Shown piece by piece: positions 21,242 to 29,820 of a DNA stretch of 64,000 bases. The translations under genes and the position numbers were made by a program. Numbering within the stretch: the first letter of the stretch is position 1; each line of letters starts with the position of its first letter. The stretch is from Solidesulfovibrio sp. (GTDB taxonomy: Bacteria; Desulfobacterota; Desulfovibrionia; Desulfovibrionales; Desulfovibrionaceae): contig NZ_JBCFBA010000007.1 of the NCBI RefSeq assembly GCF_038562415.1, positions 124,001 through 188,000 on the forward strand, given 5' to 3'. The notes beneath the pieces were generated by a model, which saw nothing but the letters and a program-made list of their open reading frames with translations, did no database searches and was not told the DNA's origin.

Positions 21242-23592
21242 ACGGATTCTGGCGAACCCTGGCCGCCCTGCCGGCCAGGGCCTGGCGCCTGGCCCAGGGG
21301 CGGCTGACGCTCAAGCTCTCCATCCCCATCGCCGTCGTCCTTTTCGGCTGCATCCTCATCTGGAGCTTCTACCACATCCGCCACCAGCAGGCGTTCGCCC
21401 GTCAAAGCCTCATCGTCAGCGCCGACCGGGTGGCCCACACCGTCAAGCTCGGCCTGCACTACGCCATGATGCTCAACGCCCGCGACGACATCCGGGCCAT
21501 CGTGGACAACTGCGGCACCCTGCCCGGCATCCGCTCCATCCGCATCTACAACAAGCAAAACGAGATCATGTTCGCCACCCGGATCGGCGAGGTCGGCAAG
21601 CGCGTCAACCAGTCCGACCCGCTGTGCCAGTCCTGCCACTCGAGCCTGCCGCCCCTGCTCAATCCCTCCCTGGCCCACCGGCTCTACAGCAGGGGCAGCG
21701 ATTCCGGCACGGACATCCTGCGCCTGGCCAGCCCCATCCTGAACGAACCCGGCTGCTCCGAGCCCGACGGCTGCCACTTCCACAAGGCCTCGGACAAGAT
21801 CCTGGGCGTGCTCGACATCGCCTTTTCCAACGAGGACAGCCAGGCCCTCATCGGGGCCAGCCTGTCCCAGACGCTGTGGCTGGCCGGCATCCTGTTCGTC
21901 CTGTCCTCGGGGGCGTTGTCCCTGCTCGTGGTCATCCTCATCAAGCGGCCGGTCTCGCGCATGATCGGCGAGGCCGCCGCCCTGTCGCGCGGGGTGGAAT
22001 CAACCGTGCCGGCCGTGTCCCAGCCCGACGAACTGGGCGAACTGGCCACGGCCATCCGCGACATGGGCCATGAGCTCATCGCCAAGAACACGGAGCTGAC
22101 CGCGCAAAAGGACCTCTACCGCAACCTCTTCGAGGGCGTGCCCTGCCTGGTCACGGTCCAGGACAGGAACTACCGCCTGCTACGCTTCAACACCGCCTTC
22201 GCCGAGCGCTTTTCCGCGGCCAAGGGCGAATACTGCTACAAGGCCTACAAGAACCGCGACTGCAAGTGCGTGCCCTGCCCGGTGGAAACCACCTTCGAGA
22301 CCGGGCGCAGCGTGTCCACCGAGGAAAGCGGCTGCTACAAGGACGGCAGCAAGGCCCACTGGATCGTGCACACCGCCCCCATCTGCGACGCCTCGGGCGA
22401 GGTCGTGGCCGCCATGGAGATGTGCCTGGACATCACGGAGCGCAAGGAACTGGAGCGGTCGCTCAAGAAAAACGAGCGAAAGTACATGGATATTTTCAAC
22501 AATATCCCAAGCGCCGTCTTCTTGCTCGATCTGGCCGACCCAAGCGACCTGACCATCCTCGACTGCAACCGGGGTGCGGTGGCCATGCACGGCTCGGACA
22601 AGCGGGCCCTGCTCGGCCAGAGCTTCCTGAACCTGTTTCCGGCCGAGGACCGCCTGACCCTGGCCAACGACCTGGTCACCGGCGGCGCCGTCAACCAGGC
22701 CCGCCAGCGCGACAGCGAGGGCCGCGAGCACTATGTCGGCATCAACGCCTCGCCCTCGGCCTTTTTCGACCGGCCGGTGCTGTTGGTCACGGCCGTGGAC
22801 ATCACCAAGCGCCTGGAAACCGAGCAGCAGCTCATCCAGGCCGGCAAGATGGCCACCCTTGGCGAGATGGCCACGGGCGTGGCCCACGAACTCAACCAGC
22901 CCCTGTCCGTCATCCAGACCTCGGTGGACCTGCTGCGCCGGCGGGTGGACCGGGGCGAGCAGCCCGAGGCCTCGCTGCTGGCCCGCACCACCACGCTGAT
23001 GGTCGCCCAGATCGAGCGGGCCACGCGCATCATCAACCACATGCGCGAATTCGGCCGCAAGGCGCCGCTGCACGTGGAGCCGGTGAGCGTCAACGAGGTC
23101 CTGACCAAGGCCTTCGACATCTTCGGCCAGCAGCTGTCGCTGCGCGGCATCGAGCTGGCCTGGGAACTGGCCGAGCGGCTGCCCGCGGTGCCCGGCGACC
23201 CCAACCGCCTGGAGCAGGTCTTCATCAACTTCCTGCTCAACGCCCGCGACGCCATCGAGGAGCGGGCCGAACGCGACGGCCCGGCCGGCGAGGCCGCCCC
23301 CCGCCGCATCACCGTGCGCACCATGCGCAACCACGACTACGTGACCGTGCGCATCAGCGACACCGGCGGCGGCGTGCCCGAGAGCATCGTGGACCGCATC
23401 TTCGAGCCCTTTTTCACCACCAAGCAGGTGGGCAAGGGCACGGGGCTGGGGCTTTCCATCAGCTACGGCATCATCAAGGAGTACGGCGGCGAGATCCATG
23501 TCTCCAACAACGAAACCGGCGGCGCGAGCTTCCATATCCGGCTGCCCGTGTCCGGCAGACCCACGGCGCCGTCCCAGGGAGGGAAGCCATGA
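21238..23592 (+). CDS. Membrane sensor histidine kinase with periplasmic CxxCH (haem c-type) domain
   Basis: 784 residues. TM1 is about 24-46, the periplasmic domain 47-211, TM2 213-236, followed by HAMP, two PAS domains (about 290-410 and 420-530), an H-box MATGVAHELNQPLSV (about 545) and HATPase with GTGLGLSIS. The periplasmic part holds CQSCH (130-134), a canonical haem c attachment motif, and a second CH (Cys173-x5-Cys179-His180), so it may sense redox state, NO or sulfide through haem; that is inference. The first PAS domain has CKCVPCPVETTFETG. The start GTG at 21238 overlaps the previous stop (GTGA) and has GGGAGG four bases upstream, implying coupled translation. Confidence 0.9.
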   Translation: MNGFWRTLAALPARAWRLAQGRLTLKLSIPIAVVLFGCILIWSFYHIRHQQAFARQSLIVSADRVAHTVKLGLHYAMMLNARDDIRAIVDNCGTLPGIRSIRIYNKQNEIMFATRIGEVGKRVNQSDPLCQSCHSSLPPLLNPSLAHRLYSRGSDSGTDILRLASPILNEPGCSEPDGCHFHKASDKILGVLDIAFSNEDSQALIGASLSQTLWLAGILFVLSSGALSLLVVILIKRPVSRMIGEAAALSRGVESTVPAVSQPDELGELATAIRDMGHELIAKNTELTAQKDLYRNLFEGVPCLVTVQDRNYRLLRFNTAFAERFSAAKGEYCYKAYKNRDCKCVPCPVETTFETGRSVSTEESGCYKDGSKAHWIVHTAPICDASGEVVAAMEMCLDITERKELERSLKKNERKYMDIFNNIPSAVFLLDLADPSDLTILDCNRGAVAMHGSDKRALLGQSFLNLFPAEDRLTLANDLVTGGAVNQARQRDSEGREHYVGINASPSAFFDRPVLLVTAVDITKRLETEQQLIQAGKMATLGEMATGVAHELNQPLSVIQTSVDLLRRRVDRGEQPEASLLARTTTLMVAQIERATRIINHMREFGRKAPLHVEPVSVNEVLTKAFDIFGQQLSLRGIELAWELAERLPAVPGDPNRLEQVFINFLLNARDAIEERAERDGPAGEAAPRRITVRTMRNHDYVTVRISDTGGGVPESIVDRIFEPFFTTKQVGKGTGLGLSISYGIIKEYGGEIHVSNNETGGASFHIRLPVSGRPTAPSQGGKP

Positions 23593-23954
23593 GCAAGTAC
23601 CTGTTCGTCCTGGCCAGGGGGCCGCAAGAGCGCGCGCCCGTGGGCCAATGCCTGCGCCTGGCCAGGCTGGCCGTCCACAAGGGGCACGAGGTGAGCCTGT
23701 TTCTCACGGGCGAGGCCGTGGACCTGGTGTCCCGAAGCCTGCCCGGCTGCGCCTTCGGTACGCCGGTGCGCCCGGCCGACGATCCCTGCCGGCTTTTCGC
23801 CACGCTGCGCGGCACGAAAGCCCGCATCCTCGTGGACAAGCGCAGCGCCCGGGAGCGCCTGCGCCATCTGGCCGCCCTGCCGGGCGGCCTGTCGGTCGTC
23901 AGCGACGCGGCCATGCTGGACATGGCCGAAACGTCCAAGGTCTTCTCGTTTTAA
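23589..23954 (+). CDS. DsrE-like small protein
   Basis: A 121-residue protein starting MSKYLFVLARGPQERAP, with the alternating strand/helix layout of the DsrE/DsrF-like fold (LRLARLAVHKGHEVSLFLTGEAV). That fold is used in sulfur-relay proteins and also in others of unknown role. Two cysteines, in LPGCAFG and DDPCRLF, are possible persulfide carriers, but neither is in a known catalytic motif. ATGA overlap with the preceding kinase argues for coupled expression and for membership of the same operon. Confidence 0.65.
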   Translation: MSKYLFVLARGPQERAPVGQCLRLARLAVHKGHEVSLFLTGEAVDLVSRSLPGCAFGTPVRPADDPCRLFATLRGTKARILVDKRSARERLRHLAALPGGLSVVSDAAMLDMAETSKVFSF

Positions 23955-23966
23955 GGAGCGTTCGCC

Positions 23967-24692
23967 ATGGCTTTTTCGATAACCCCCATGCTGGTGGGGG
24001 TGCGCAACGTCGATCAGGGCATCATGACCTACCAACGCGGCTACGGCAGACGCATCTGGCTGCCCATGTGGTCGTTTCTCCTGCGCGAACTGGCCCCCGA
24101 GGGCCGCATCGTCCTGGTGGATACGGGGCTCGAGGACTTCGTCGCCCCGCCGGAGTTTTTCGCCGACACGGGCCTGACCGCCCTGCTCATGGAAGACGCC
24201 CTGGCCGAGCGGGGCGTCTCCCCCGAAGCCGTCCGGGCCGTGGTCAACACCCACCTGCACGACGACCACTGCGGCAACAACCAGCTCTTCCCCCAGGCGA
24301 AATTTTACGTCCAGCGGGCCGAGATCGAGGCCTGCCGCCATCCGCATCCCCTGGATTACCGCTACGACGAAGCCTCCATCGAGGGCCTGGACCTGGTGGC
24401 GCTCGATGGGGACGCCGAGGTGCTGCCCGGGCTGTCGGTCCTTTTCACCCCCGGCCACACCCCCGGCGCCCAGACCGTGCTCGTGGACACGCCCGGCGGC
24501 CGGGCCGTCATCACGGGCATGTGCTCCAACCGGGAAAACTATCCGGGATCCGGGCCGGCCGTGTGCCCGGGCGTGCACTGCGACGCCTTCGCCGCCTACG
24601 ACACGGCCCAGCGCATCATCGCCCTGCGCGACCAGGGGGCGGCGCTGTATCCCCTGCATGCCCTGGAGGTGGCCAAGGCCGTCCAGCCCTAG
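23967..24692 (+). CDS. Metallo-beta-lactamase-fold hydrolase (AHL-lactonase-like)
   Basis: 241 residues. The zinc motif HLHDDH is present (NTHLHDDHCGN, about 91-99), then FTPGHTPGAQT for the next His and LYPLHALE for the last. The position where the family normally has the metal-bridging Asp reads TGMCSN, so that Asp is replaced. It lacks a signal peptide and is cytosolic. Closest in style to the N-acyl-homoserine-lactonase branch, but substrate is uncertain; glyoxalase II- or persulfide-dioxygenase-like activity is possible given its neighbours. It is the last gene of the SQR run, 12 bases after the DsrE-like gene, and ends just before a strong terminator. Confidence 0.8.
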   Translation: MAFSITPMLVGVRNVDQGIMTYQRGYGRRIWLPMWSFLLRELAPEGRIVLVDTGLEDFVAPPEFFADTGLTALLMEDALAERGVSPEAVRAVVNTHLHDDHCGNNQLFPQAKFYVQRAEIEACRHPHPLDYRYDEASIEGLDLVALDGDAEVLPGLSVLFTPGHTPGAQTVLVDTPGGRAVITGMCSNRENYPGSGPAVCPGVHCDAFAAYDTAQRIIALRDQGAALYPLHALEVAKAVQP

Positions 24693-24793
24693 GGTTGCGT
24701 CCGCAGCCGGGACGCCCGTCCCGGTGGCCCGCGCCCGGGCCAGGCCCCGGAAACGGCCGCCGGCCACGGCGGGCATCCGGCAAAGGCCTCGAC

Positions 24794-24838
24794 AAAAAGG
24801 CCCGCGCCTCCGGCATGCGGAGGGCGCGGGCCTTTTTT
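24794..24838. terminator. Bidirectional Rho-independent terminator
   Basis: The stem AAAAAGGCCCGCGCCTCCG pairs with CGGAGGGCGCGGGCCTTTTTT (one bulged base), closed by a 3-4 base loop and followed by a run of six T. The A-run on the other side makes it work for the minus-strand cheW gene too. It closes the SQR run. Confidence 0.92.
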
Positions 24839-24857
24839 GGCGGAGCGCCGCGGCGGG

Positions 24858-25325
24858 CTATCGCCGCAATTCTTCCGCCGGCAGGAGCTTTTCCAGGTCG
24901 AGCAGGATCAGCAGGCGGTTTTCGAGTTTGCCGACGCCGCGGATGTATTCGGAATCGATGCCGGCCACCACCGGGGGCGGCGGCTCCACCGTGTCCGATT
25001 GCAGCCGCAGGACCTCCGAGACCGCGTCCACCACGAAGCCGACGATGGCGCCGTGCAGGTCGATGACGATGATGCGCGTCTGCCGGTCGTGGACGCGGGA
25101 TTCCATGTTGAAGCGGCAGCGCAGGTCGATGACCGGAATCACCTTCCCCCGCAGGTTGATGACGCCCTCCACATGGGCGGGGGAACTCGGCACCTTGGTG
25201 ATGTCCATGATGCGGATGATTTCCTGCACCTTGAGGATATCGATGCCGAATTCCTCCTCGCCGATGGCGAAGGTGACCAGTTGGAGGAGCCCGGATTCCT
25301 GTCGTTCATGCCCGTTGGTATCCAT
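24858..25325 (-). CDS. cheW: Chemotaxis coupling protein CheW
   Basis: A 155-residue scaffold linking chemoreceptors to CheA. The core matches the family: LQLVTFAIGEEEFGIDILKVQEIIR, a GVINLRGKVIPVIDLR strand pair, and IVGFVVDAVSEVLRL. Start 25325 (MDTNGHERQ) was preferred for the AAGGCGG ahead of it; an in-frame ATG at 25388 would add 21 residues and has no Shine-Dalgarno. It stands alone, separated by 239 bases from the hydrolase gene upstream on the same strand, and ends by a shared terminator. It may serve receptors encoded elsewhere. Confidence 0.93.
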   Translation of the reverse strand: MDTNGHERQESGLLQLVTFAIGEEEFGIDILKVQEIIRIMDITKVPSSPAHVEGVINLRGKVIPVIDLRCRFNMESRVHDRQTRIIVIDLHGAIVGFVVDAVSEVLRLQSDTVEPPPPVVAGIDSEYIRGVGKLENRLLILLDLEKLLPAEELRR

Positions 25326-25564
25326 GGGAATGCCGCCTTTTACCGTTTCGTCCGTGGGAATTGGCAGGGGCTCGGACAAGGCCTTCATCTGCTCGGGGGC
25401 GATGGCAATAGCATGTACCTGATCGGTGCCGCGGTCAACGAACCATACCCATCGCTCAGAGCCTGGCCCGCGAACGGGCGATACCGGCTGCTTCGTCGCT
25501 GTGTTGGGAGCAGCCCGCTTTCCCGCCAGATGGCCCCCGCCCGTTGCCGGCGCCAAGGCGCCCC

Positions 25565-26809
25565 TCAGGGCGTTTCCCCCGCCGCATAGACCGCCTCGGC
25601 GATGTCGTGGGGAAACCGGCCGCTCATGCCGTCCGGCGTGGTGTTGGTCAGCACCACCACCGACAGCCCGGCTTGCCGGTCCATGAAAAAATGGCTGCCG
25701 TAGACGCCGCTCCAGCTCCACAGCCCGACGTTTCCCGGGTGGCCGGCCGCCTGCGGATCGAGCAGCACCGAGGCGCCGAAGCCGAAGCCGAAGCCGCGCC
25801 CCGGACCGGCCAGGTCCGGCCTGATGTCGCCGATCTGGTTGGCCGTCATGGCCCGGGCGGTTTCCGGGGCGAGCAGCCCCCCGCCGGAAAGGCGCACGGC
25901 CTCGACAAACCGCAGGTAATCGTCGGCCGTGCCGACCATCCCCCCGCCGCCCGAAGGGTAGGCCGCCGGATCCGTGGCCCGCGACGGCGAAAACCGCACG
26001 CCCGAAGCCGCATTGGCCAGGACCTCGGGATCGGCCATGCGGTGCGGCCCACCCTTCCCGGCCGCGTAAGGCACGGACAGCCGGCCCCCGGGCACGGCGA
26101 CGAAGGCCGTGTCGGCCATGCCGAGGGGTCCGGTCAGCACGCGCGCCACCACCTCGGGCAGTTCGCCCCCGCCGGCGGTGGCCACCACCGCGCCCAGGAC
26201 GTCGATGGCCAGGGAATAGCCCCAGGCCGAGCCGGGCGGGAAGGACAGCGGCACCGTGGCCAGCCGGCGCAGGTTCTCGGCCAGGCTTATGCCCGGCCGG
26301 TCCAGCCCGTCCGAGACCCCGGCCCGGGCCAGCGGCCCGTCCGCCGGTTCGAGGAAGCCGTAGGAAAGCCCGGCGGTGTGGGTCAGCAGTTGTCGGATGG
26401 TCATGTCCGCCGGTGTGCCGTCGGCCAGGCGCGGGCGAAAAAAGGGCAGCCATTTGGCCACCGGGTCGTCCAGGGCGAGCCTGCCCTGGTCGGCCAGGAT
26501 CAGGGCCACGGCGCTGACCAGCGGCTTGGTCATGGAGGCCAGGCGGAAGACCGTGTCCGGCCGCGCCGGCCGGCCCGCTTCCCGGTCGGCCAGTCCGAAA
26601 GCCTTGCGGTAGGCCACCCGGCCGTCCCGGGCCACCACGACCACGCCCCCGACGAGGCGGTTCTCGGCCACGGCCCGCGACACCACGGCGTCGAGCCGTT
26701 CCTCCAGGGTGCCGGCGAGGCTCGCCACGACGGGGAACAGCAACAAGACCGGCAACGCAAGGGCCAATGACCACCCGATACGGCGAGACAAACGATTCAG
26801 GCCAGGCAT
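25565..26809 (-). CDS. Exported serine hydrolase, class C beta-lactamase family
   Basis: A 414-residue protein with an N-terminal signal/anchor helix (residues 11-32). The catalytic SxxK is SMTK at about 93-96 and the Tyr motif is GYSLAIDVLG at about 200. The usual KTG-like third motif is not clear. Such proteins are mostly esterases or D-aminopeptidases rather than antibiotic-destroying lactamases, and resistance should not be inferred. GGAGAAG precedes the ATG. It lies 24 bases downstream of the phospholipase-like gene, so they are probably co-transcribed. Confidence 0.85.
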   Translation of the reverse strand: MPGLNRLSRRIGWSLALALPVLLLFPVVASLAGTLEERLDAVVSRAVAENRLVGGVVVVARDGRVAYRKAFGLADREAGRPARPDTVFRLASMTKPLVSAVALILADQGRLALDDPVAKWLPFFRPRLADGTPADMTIRQLLTHTAGLSYGFLEPADGPLARAGVSDGLDRPGISLAENLRRLATVPLSFPPGSAWGYSLAIDVLGAVVATAGGGELPEVVARVLTGPLGMADTAFVAVPGGRLSVPYAAGKGGPHRMADPEVLANAASGVRFSPSRATDPAAYPSGGGGMVGTADDYLRFVEAVRLSGGGLLAPETARAMTANQIGDIRPDLAGPGRGFGFGFGASVLLDPQAAGHPGNVGLWSWSGVYGSHFFMDRQAGLSVVVLTNTTPDGMSGRFPHDIAEAVYAAGETP

Positions 26810-26833
26810 GGGCTTCTCCGGGGCAGGCGTTTC

Positions 26834-28507
26834 TTAGTGGACAGGGCCGGCCAGGGGCACGGGAAAGAAAAAGGCGTCGATGCCCTCCCGGGGCGCGGCG
26901 GCGGCCGGGTCGCCCTCGCGCGGCACGGTCTCGATCCAATTGACCGCCCCGGCCAGGTGCTCCCGGGCCAGGCGCGCGGCAAAGGCCGCCTGGCCGGCGC
27001 CGGGCTGGCCCTCGCGGCTGTCCCAGAGCAGGTCGAAATAGTGCCGGTAGGCGGTGAAAAGCTGCCGTTTGCCGGCATTGCCGCCGCTCCAGGCATCGCT
27101 TCCCGGCTTGGCGGCCACGATGGTCCCGGCCTGCCACAGCCGGCCGCTGCCTTCGCCCGGCGTGTCCAGGTTCGACGAGGTCACGTAGAGGCGCCGGGCC
27201 TCCTCGTGGCCGGGCACGTCGAGGAGCATGAACTTGTTGTGCATATCACGCGGCGTGGTCGGGTTGACGGGAATGCCCGCCGCGTCGCGGACCGGCCAGA
27301 CCAGGGCCATCTCGATGGCATAGGCGTTGCCCGTGGCCGGGTCGGTCCGACGCAGGACCGACGGTCCCCGCAGCAGGGCGGCGGTGGCGGTTCGGGCCGT
27401 CCCGCCGCCGCTTTGGAACTGCCACAGGAAACGGACGGACAGCCGCCCGGGCCGGGTCGTTTCCAGGCGCTCCCGGCTCGTGCGGTCCTCGACCGCCCCG
27501 CCGGCGAACCCCTCCTCCACGAACCGGAAGAGGTTCTCCACGAACCAGGCCGTCTGGCCGATCTCGAAGACGGCGATGGAGAGATGCACGTCGCGTCCCT
27601 GGCGCAACTGGGCGGCGGCGTCGAACAGGGCCGCGTCGTACCAGTTGACCACGCCGTCGGCGTGCTGGCCGGCATAGGGGGCGTTGAGGTAACGCGGCCA
27701 GGGCTGGTCGGACGTCCCCGGCCCGCCGCCGACAAAGGCCTGACCTCGGCCGGCGTAAAAGGACACCAGGCAGTCGCCCACGGGCACGGGCGCCAGGTCC
27801 GTGCCGCTCGAATCGGCGCCGCCCCGCCCGCCCGGAAACAGGCCCTGGCCGCTGCCCGCGCCGGCCGCCCGGGCCAGGGTGGCGAAGGCGGCGTAGAGGG
27901 TCGGCCGGCGCTCCACGAAGCGCAGGGCGTTGTTGCCCTTGCAGGTCAGCCCCACGGTCTGGAGGTTGAGGGAGCCGTGGACGGTATAGTGCTCGTCCTT
28001 GCCGTCGGAGAGCTGGAGCACCTTGGCATGGGTTTCGGGATGGCCCCATTTCCCGTGGCGCTTGCCCTCCTCGATCAGGGCCGTCGCCCCGGTCCGGGGC
28101 AGAAGCGCCCGGAGGCCGTCCGGCGAGATGTCGCCCACACCGTAGCGGATGGCCAGGGACGTCACGGCGTCGCTGTCGTCGATGAGGCCGAGTACCCGGC
28201 GCGTCACGTCGTCGGCGGCACTGCGCACCCGGTCCCGGACGAAATCCACGCCCTGGTCGGGGACGATCTCGCAGAAATAATCGGTATTGAGAAACCCCAT
28301 GTGGATGTCGCAGGCGTAGGTACCCTGGCGGCCGGCAAAGCGCTCCAGCGGCCAGGCCCAGGGGTTGTAGCCGGGGTCGTTGGGCAAGAACGCCGCCGGG
28401 GCCGGCCGGTCGGGCGCCGCTTGTCCGCGCGCGGTTGCGGGGGGGCACATGGGACCGGCCAGGGCCGTCAGGAGGCAGGCCAGCACCAGGGAGGAAATCC
28501 GACGCAT
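26834..28507 (-). CDS. Exported phospholipase D-like protein (two HKD motifs)
   Basis: 557 residues with a signal peptide (1-26). The first active-site motif is HAKVLQLSD (from His160) followed by GSLN, the second HNKFMLLD at about 420 followed by SSNLD. The first spacing is one residue longer than the standard HxKx4D. Two such motifs make one PLD active site, acting on phosphodiesters such as phospholipids or nucleic acids in the periplasm. The start at 28507 has GAGG seven bases ahead; the frame remains open upstream only as shadow of other genes. Serine hydrolase and choloylglycine-family genes flank it. Confidence 0.8.
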   Translation of the reverse strand: MRRISSLVLACLLTALAGPMCPPATARGQAAPDRPAPAAFLPNDPGYNPWAWPLERFAGRQGTYACDIHMGFLNTDYFCEIVPDQGVDFVRDRVRSAADDVTRRVLGLIDDSDAVTSLAIRYGVGDISPDGLRALLPRTGATALIEEGKRHGKWGHPETHAKVLQLSDGKDEHYTVHGSLNLQTVGLTCKGNNALRFVERRPTLYAAFATLARAAGAGSGQGLFPGGRGGADSSGTDLAPVPVGDCLVSFYAGRGQAFVGGGPGTSDQPWPRYLNAPYAGQHADGVVNWYDAALFDAAAQLRQGRDVHLSIAVFEIGQTAWFVENLFRFVEEGFAGGAVEDRTSRERLETTRPGRLSVRFLWQFQSGGGTARTATAALLRGPSVLRRTDPATGNAYAIEMALVWPVRDAAGIPVNPTTPRDMHNKFMLLDVPGHEEARRLYVTSSNLDTPGEGSGRLWQAGTIVAAKPGSDAWSGGNAGKRQLFTAYRHYFDLLWDSREGQPGAGQAAFAARLAREHLAGAVNWIETVPREGDPAAAAPREGIDAFFFPVPLAGPVH

Positions 28508-28547
28508 GCGAGGCCTCGCTTCGCTTGGTTTCGGGCGAACGCCGCCC

Positions 28548-28571
28548 GCCGCCCCGCCGCCCCGCCGCCCC
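28548..28571. repeat. Tandem octamer GCCGCCCC, three perfect copies
   Basis: Three exact 8-base units, with a degenerate 7-base copy just before (28541-28547), in the 128-bp gap upstream of the phospholipase-like gene. Slippage could vary the count. Confidence 0.7.
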
Positions 28572-28635
28572 GGCGGCCAGCCGCCACCGCGCGGGCGGGG
28601 CCGGACGAACGCCGCACCCCGCCCCATTTCCTTCG

Positions 28636-29736
28636 TCAGTTTTGCATGGGCGTGGCTTGCGCCGTGGTGTCGGGATAGTCCACGGGGATGAACACCGGAA
28701 TGCTCTGGATGCCCCTGGCCCCGGCAAAGGCCTTGGCCAGGTCCACGTAGCGCCAGTTCTTGTTGTCCATGCTGCGGTAATAGTAGCGCAGCCGCGCGGT
28801 GTCGGCCACCACGGACCAGATGGTCTTGTCGAAACGCGCCTCCTTGCCCTCGAAGCCCCGCACCGCGCCGAGGGGGATGTCCACGTCGTCCAGGATGGTG
28901 ATGGCCTGGTTGAGCCCCGCGTCGGCGCCCTTGGCCGGCAGGGCGGCTTGGCTGAGGGCCACCATGCGCACGAAGCGGCTGGGCGGGCTGTAGTCGCCCG
29001 GCAGGCCGTAGAGGCCCGAGCCCTCGCCGAACTGCTTGAGGGTCACGCCCTTGAGGGTCTTGCGGGGCACGTTGTCCACGGAAAGGTTGATGTAGTTGTC
29101 GAGGTTGGTGAGCATCCAGTCGAAGGTGGGGGAATTGGTCATCACGCCCAGCGGGTTTTCGTAGAGCGTCACTTTTCCGGGCGTGAACTCGATGACCACG
29201 CAGTCGCCCGTGGGGTCGTGGATCACGTAGTGCAGGGGCAGCGGCCCGGCCGTGTCGGACGGCCCCTGGCAGACGCGCACCTGGCGGTAGCCCTTGCGCA
29301 CCTCGGCCACGCTCCCGAACGTGGACAGCAGCCAGGTGCCGAATTCGTACTGGGCCAGGGTCTTGCCGGCCCTGGAGGCTTCGAACGGTTCGTAGCCGGC
29401 GTAGCCCGGCAGGAAGAGCTGCCCCACCACCAGGCCCTTTTCGTTCATGCCGTCCGAAGCCAGGGGCATGCCGAAATCGAACATGCCGACAAAGGCGTAT
29501 TTGTTTTTCCAGGCCACGCCCTTGGCGGAACCGTCGGGCAGGGTGCCCCGGTAGGCCGTGCCCCGGGGCACGATGCCGAGCACCGTGCGCAGGGTCCATT
29601 CGCCCTCCATGGTCCGGGCGTAGAAGACCAGGTTGTCGGCGGTCTTGATGCGCACACTGGTGCAGGCCGGGGCCTTCGACCAGGCCAAGGCAAGCAGGCT
29701 CGACACGAAAAGCAGGACAAAGGCGCTTTTGCGCAT
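28636..29736 (-). CDS. Choloylglycine hydrolase / penicillin-V-acylase family protein, exported
   Basis: A 366-residue Ntn-hydrolase that cleaves linear amide bonds. Residues 1-24 form a signal peptide. Cys25, exposed on cleavage in APACTSVRI, is the expected N-terminal nucleophile. Further family marks are DGMNEKGLVVGQL and GVMTNSPTFDWMLTNL. Natural substrates in environmental bacteria are generally unknown, so a bile-salt role should not be assumed. The start at 29736 is set by GGAGGAACC seven bases upstream; an ATG-like start at 29796 adds 20 residues before the signal peptide and is unlikely. Confidence 0.88.
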   Translation of the reverse strand: MRKSAFVLLFVSSLLALAWSKAPACTSVRIKTADNLVFYARTMEGEWTLRTVLGIVPRGTAYRGTLPDGSAKGVAWKNKYAFVGMFDFGMPLASDGMNEKGLVVGQLFLPGYAGYEPFEASRAGKTLAQYEFGTWLLSTFGSVAEVRKGYRQVRVCQGPSDTAGPLPLHYVIHDPTGDCVVIEFTPGKVTLYENPLGVMTNSPTFDWMLTNLDNYINLSVDNVPRKTLKGVTLKQFGEGSGLYGLPGDYSPPSRFVRMVALSQAALPAKGADAGLNQAITILDDVDIPLGAVRGFEGKEARFDKTIWSVVADTARLRYYYRSMDNKNWRYVDLAKAFAGARGIQSIPVFIPVDYPDTTAQATPMQN

Positions 29737-29820
29737 GCGGGGTTCCTCCGCGATCCTTTTGAAGGTGAGGCGAAAAATGTTTCCGATTGTCACCACGCCC
29801 CGGACAAGGCCGTGCCCGGG

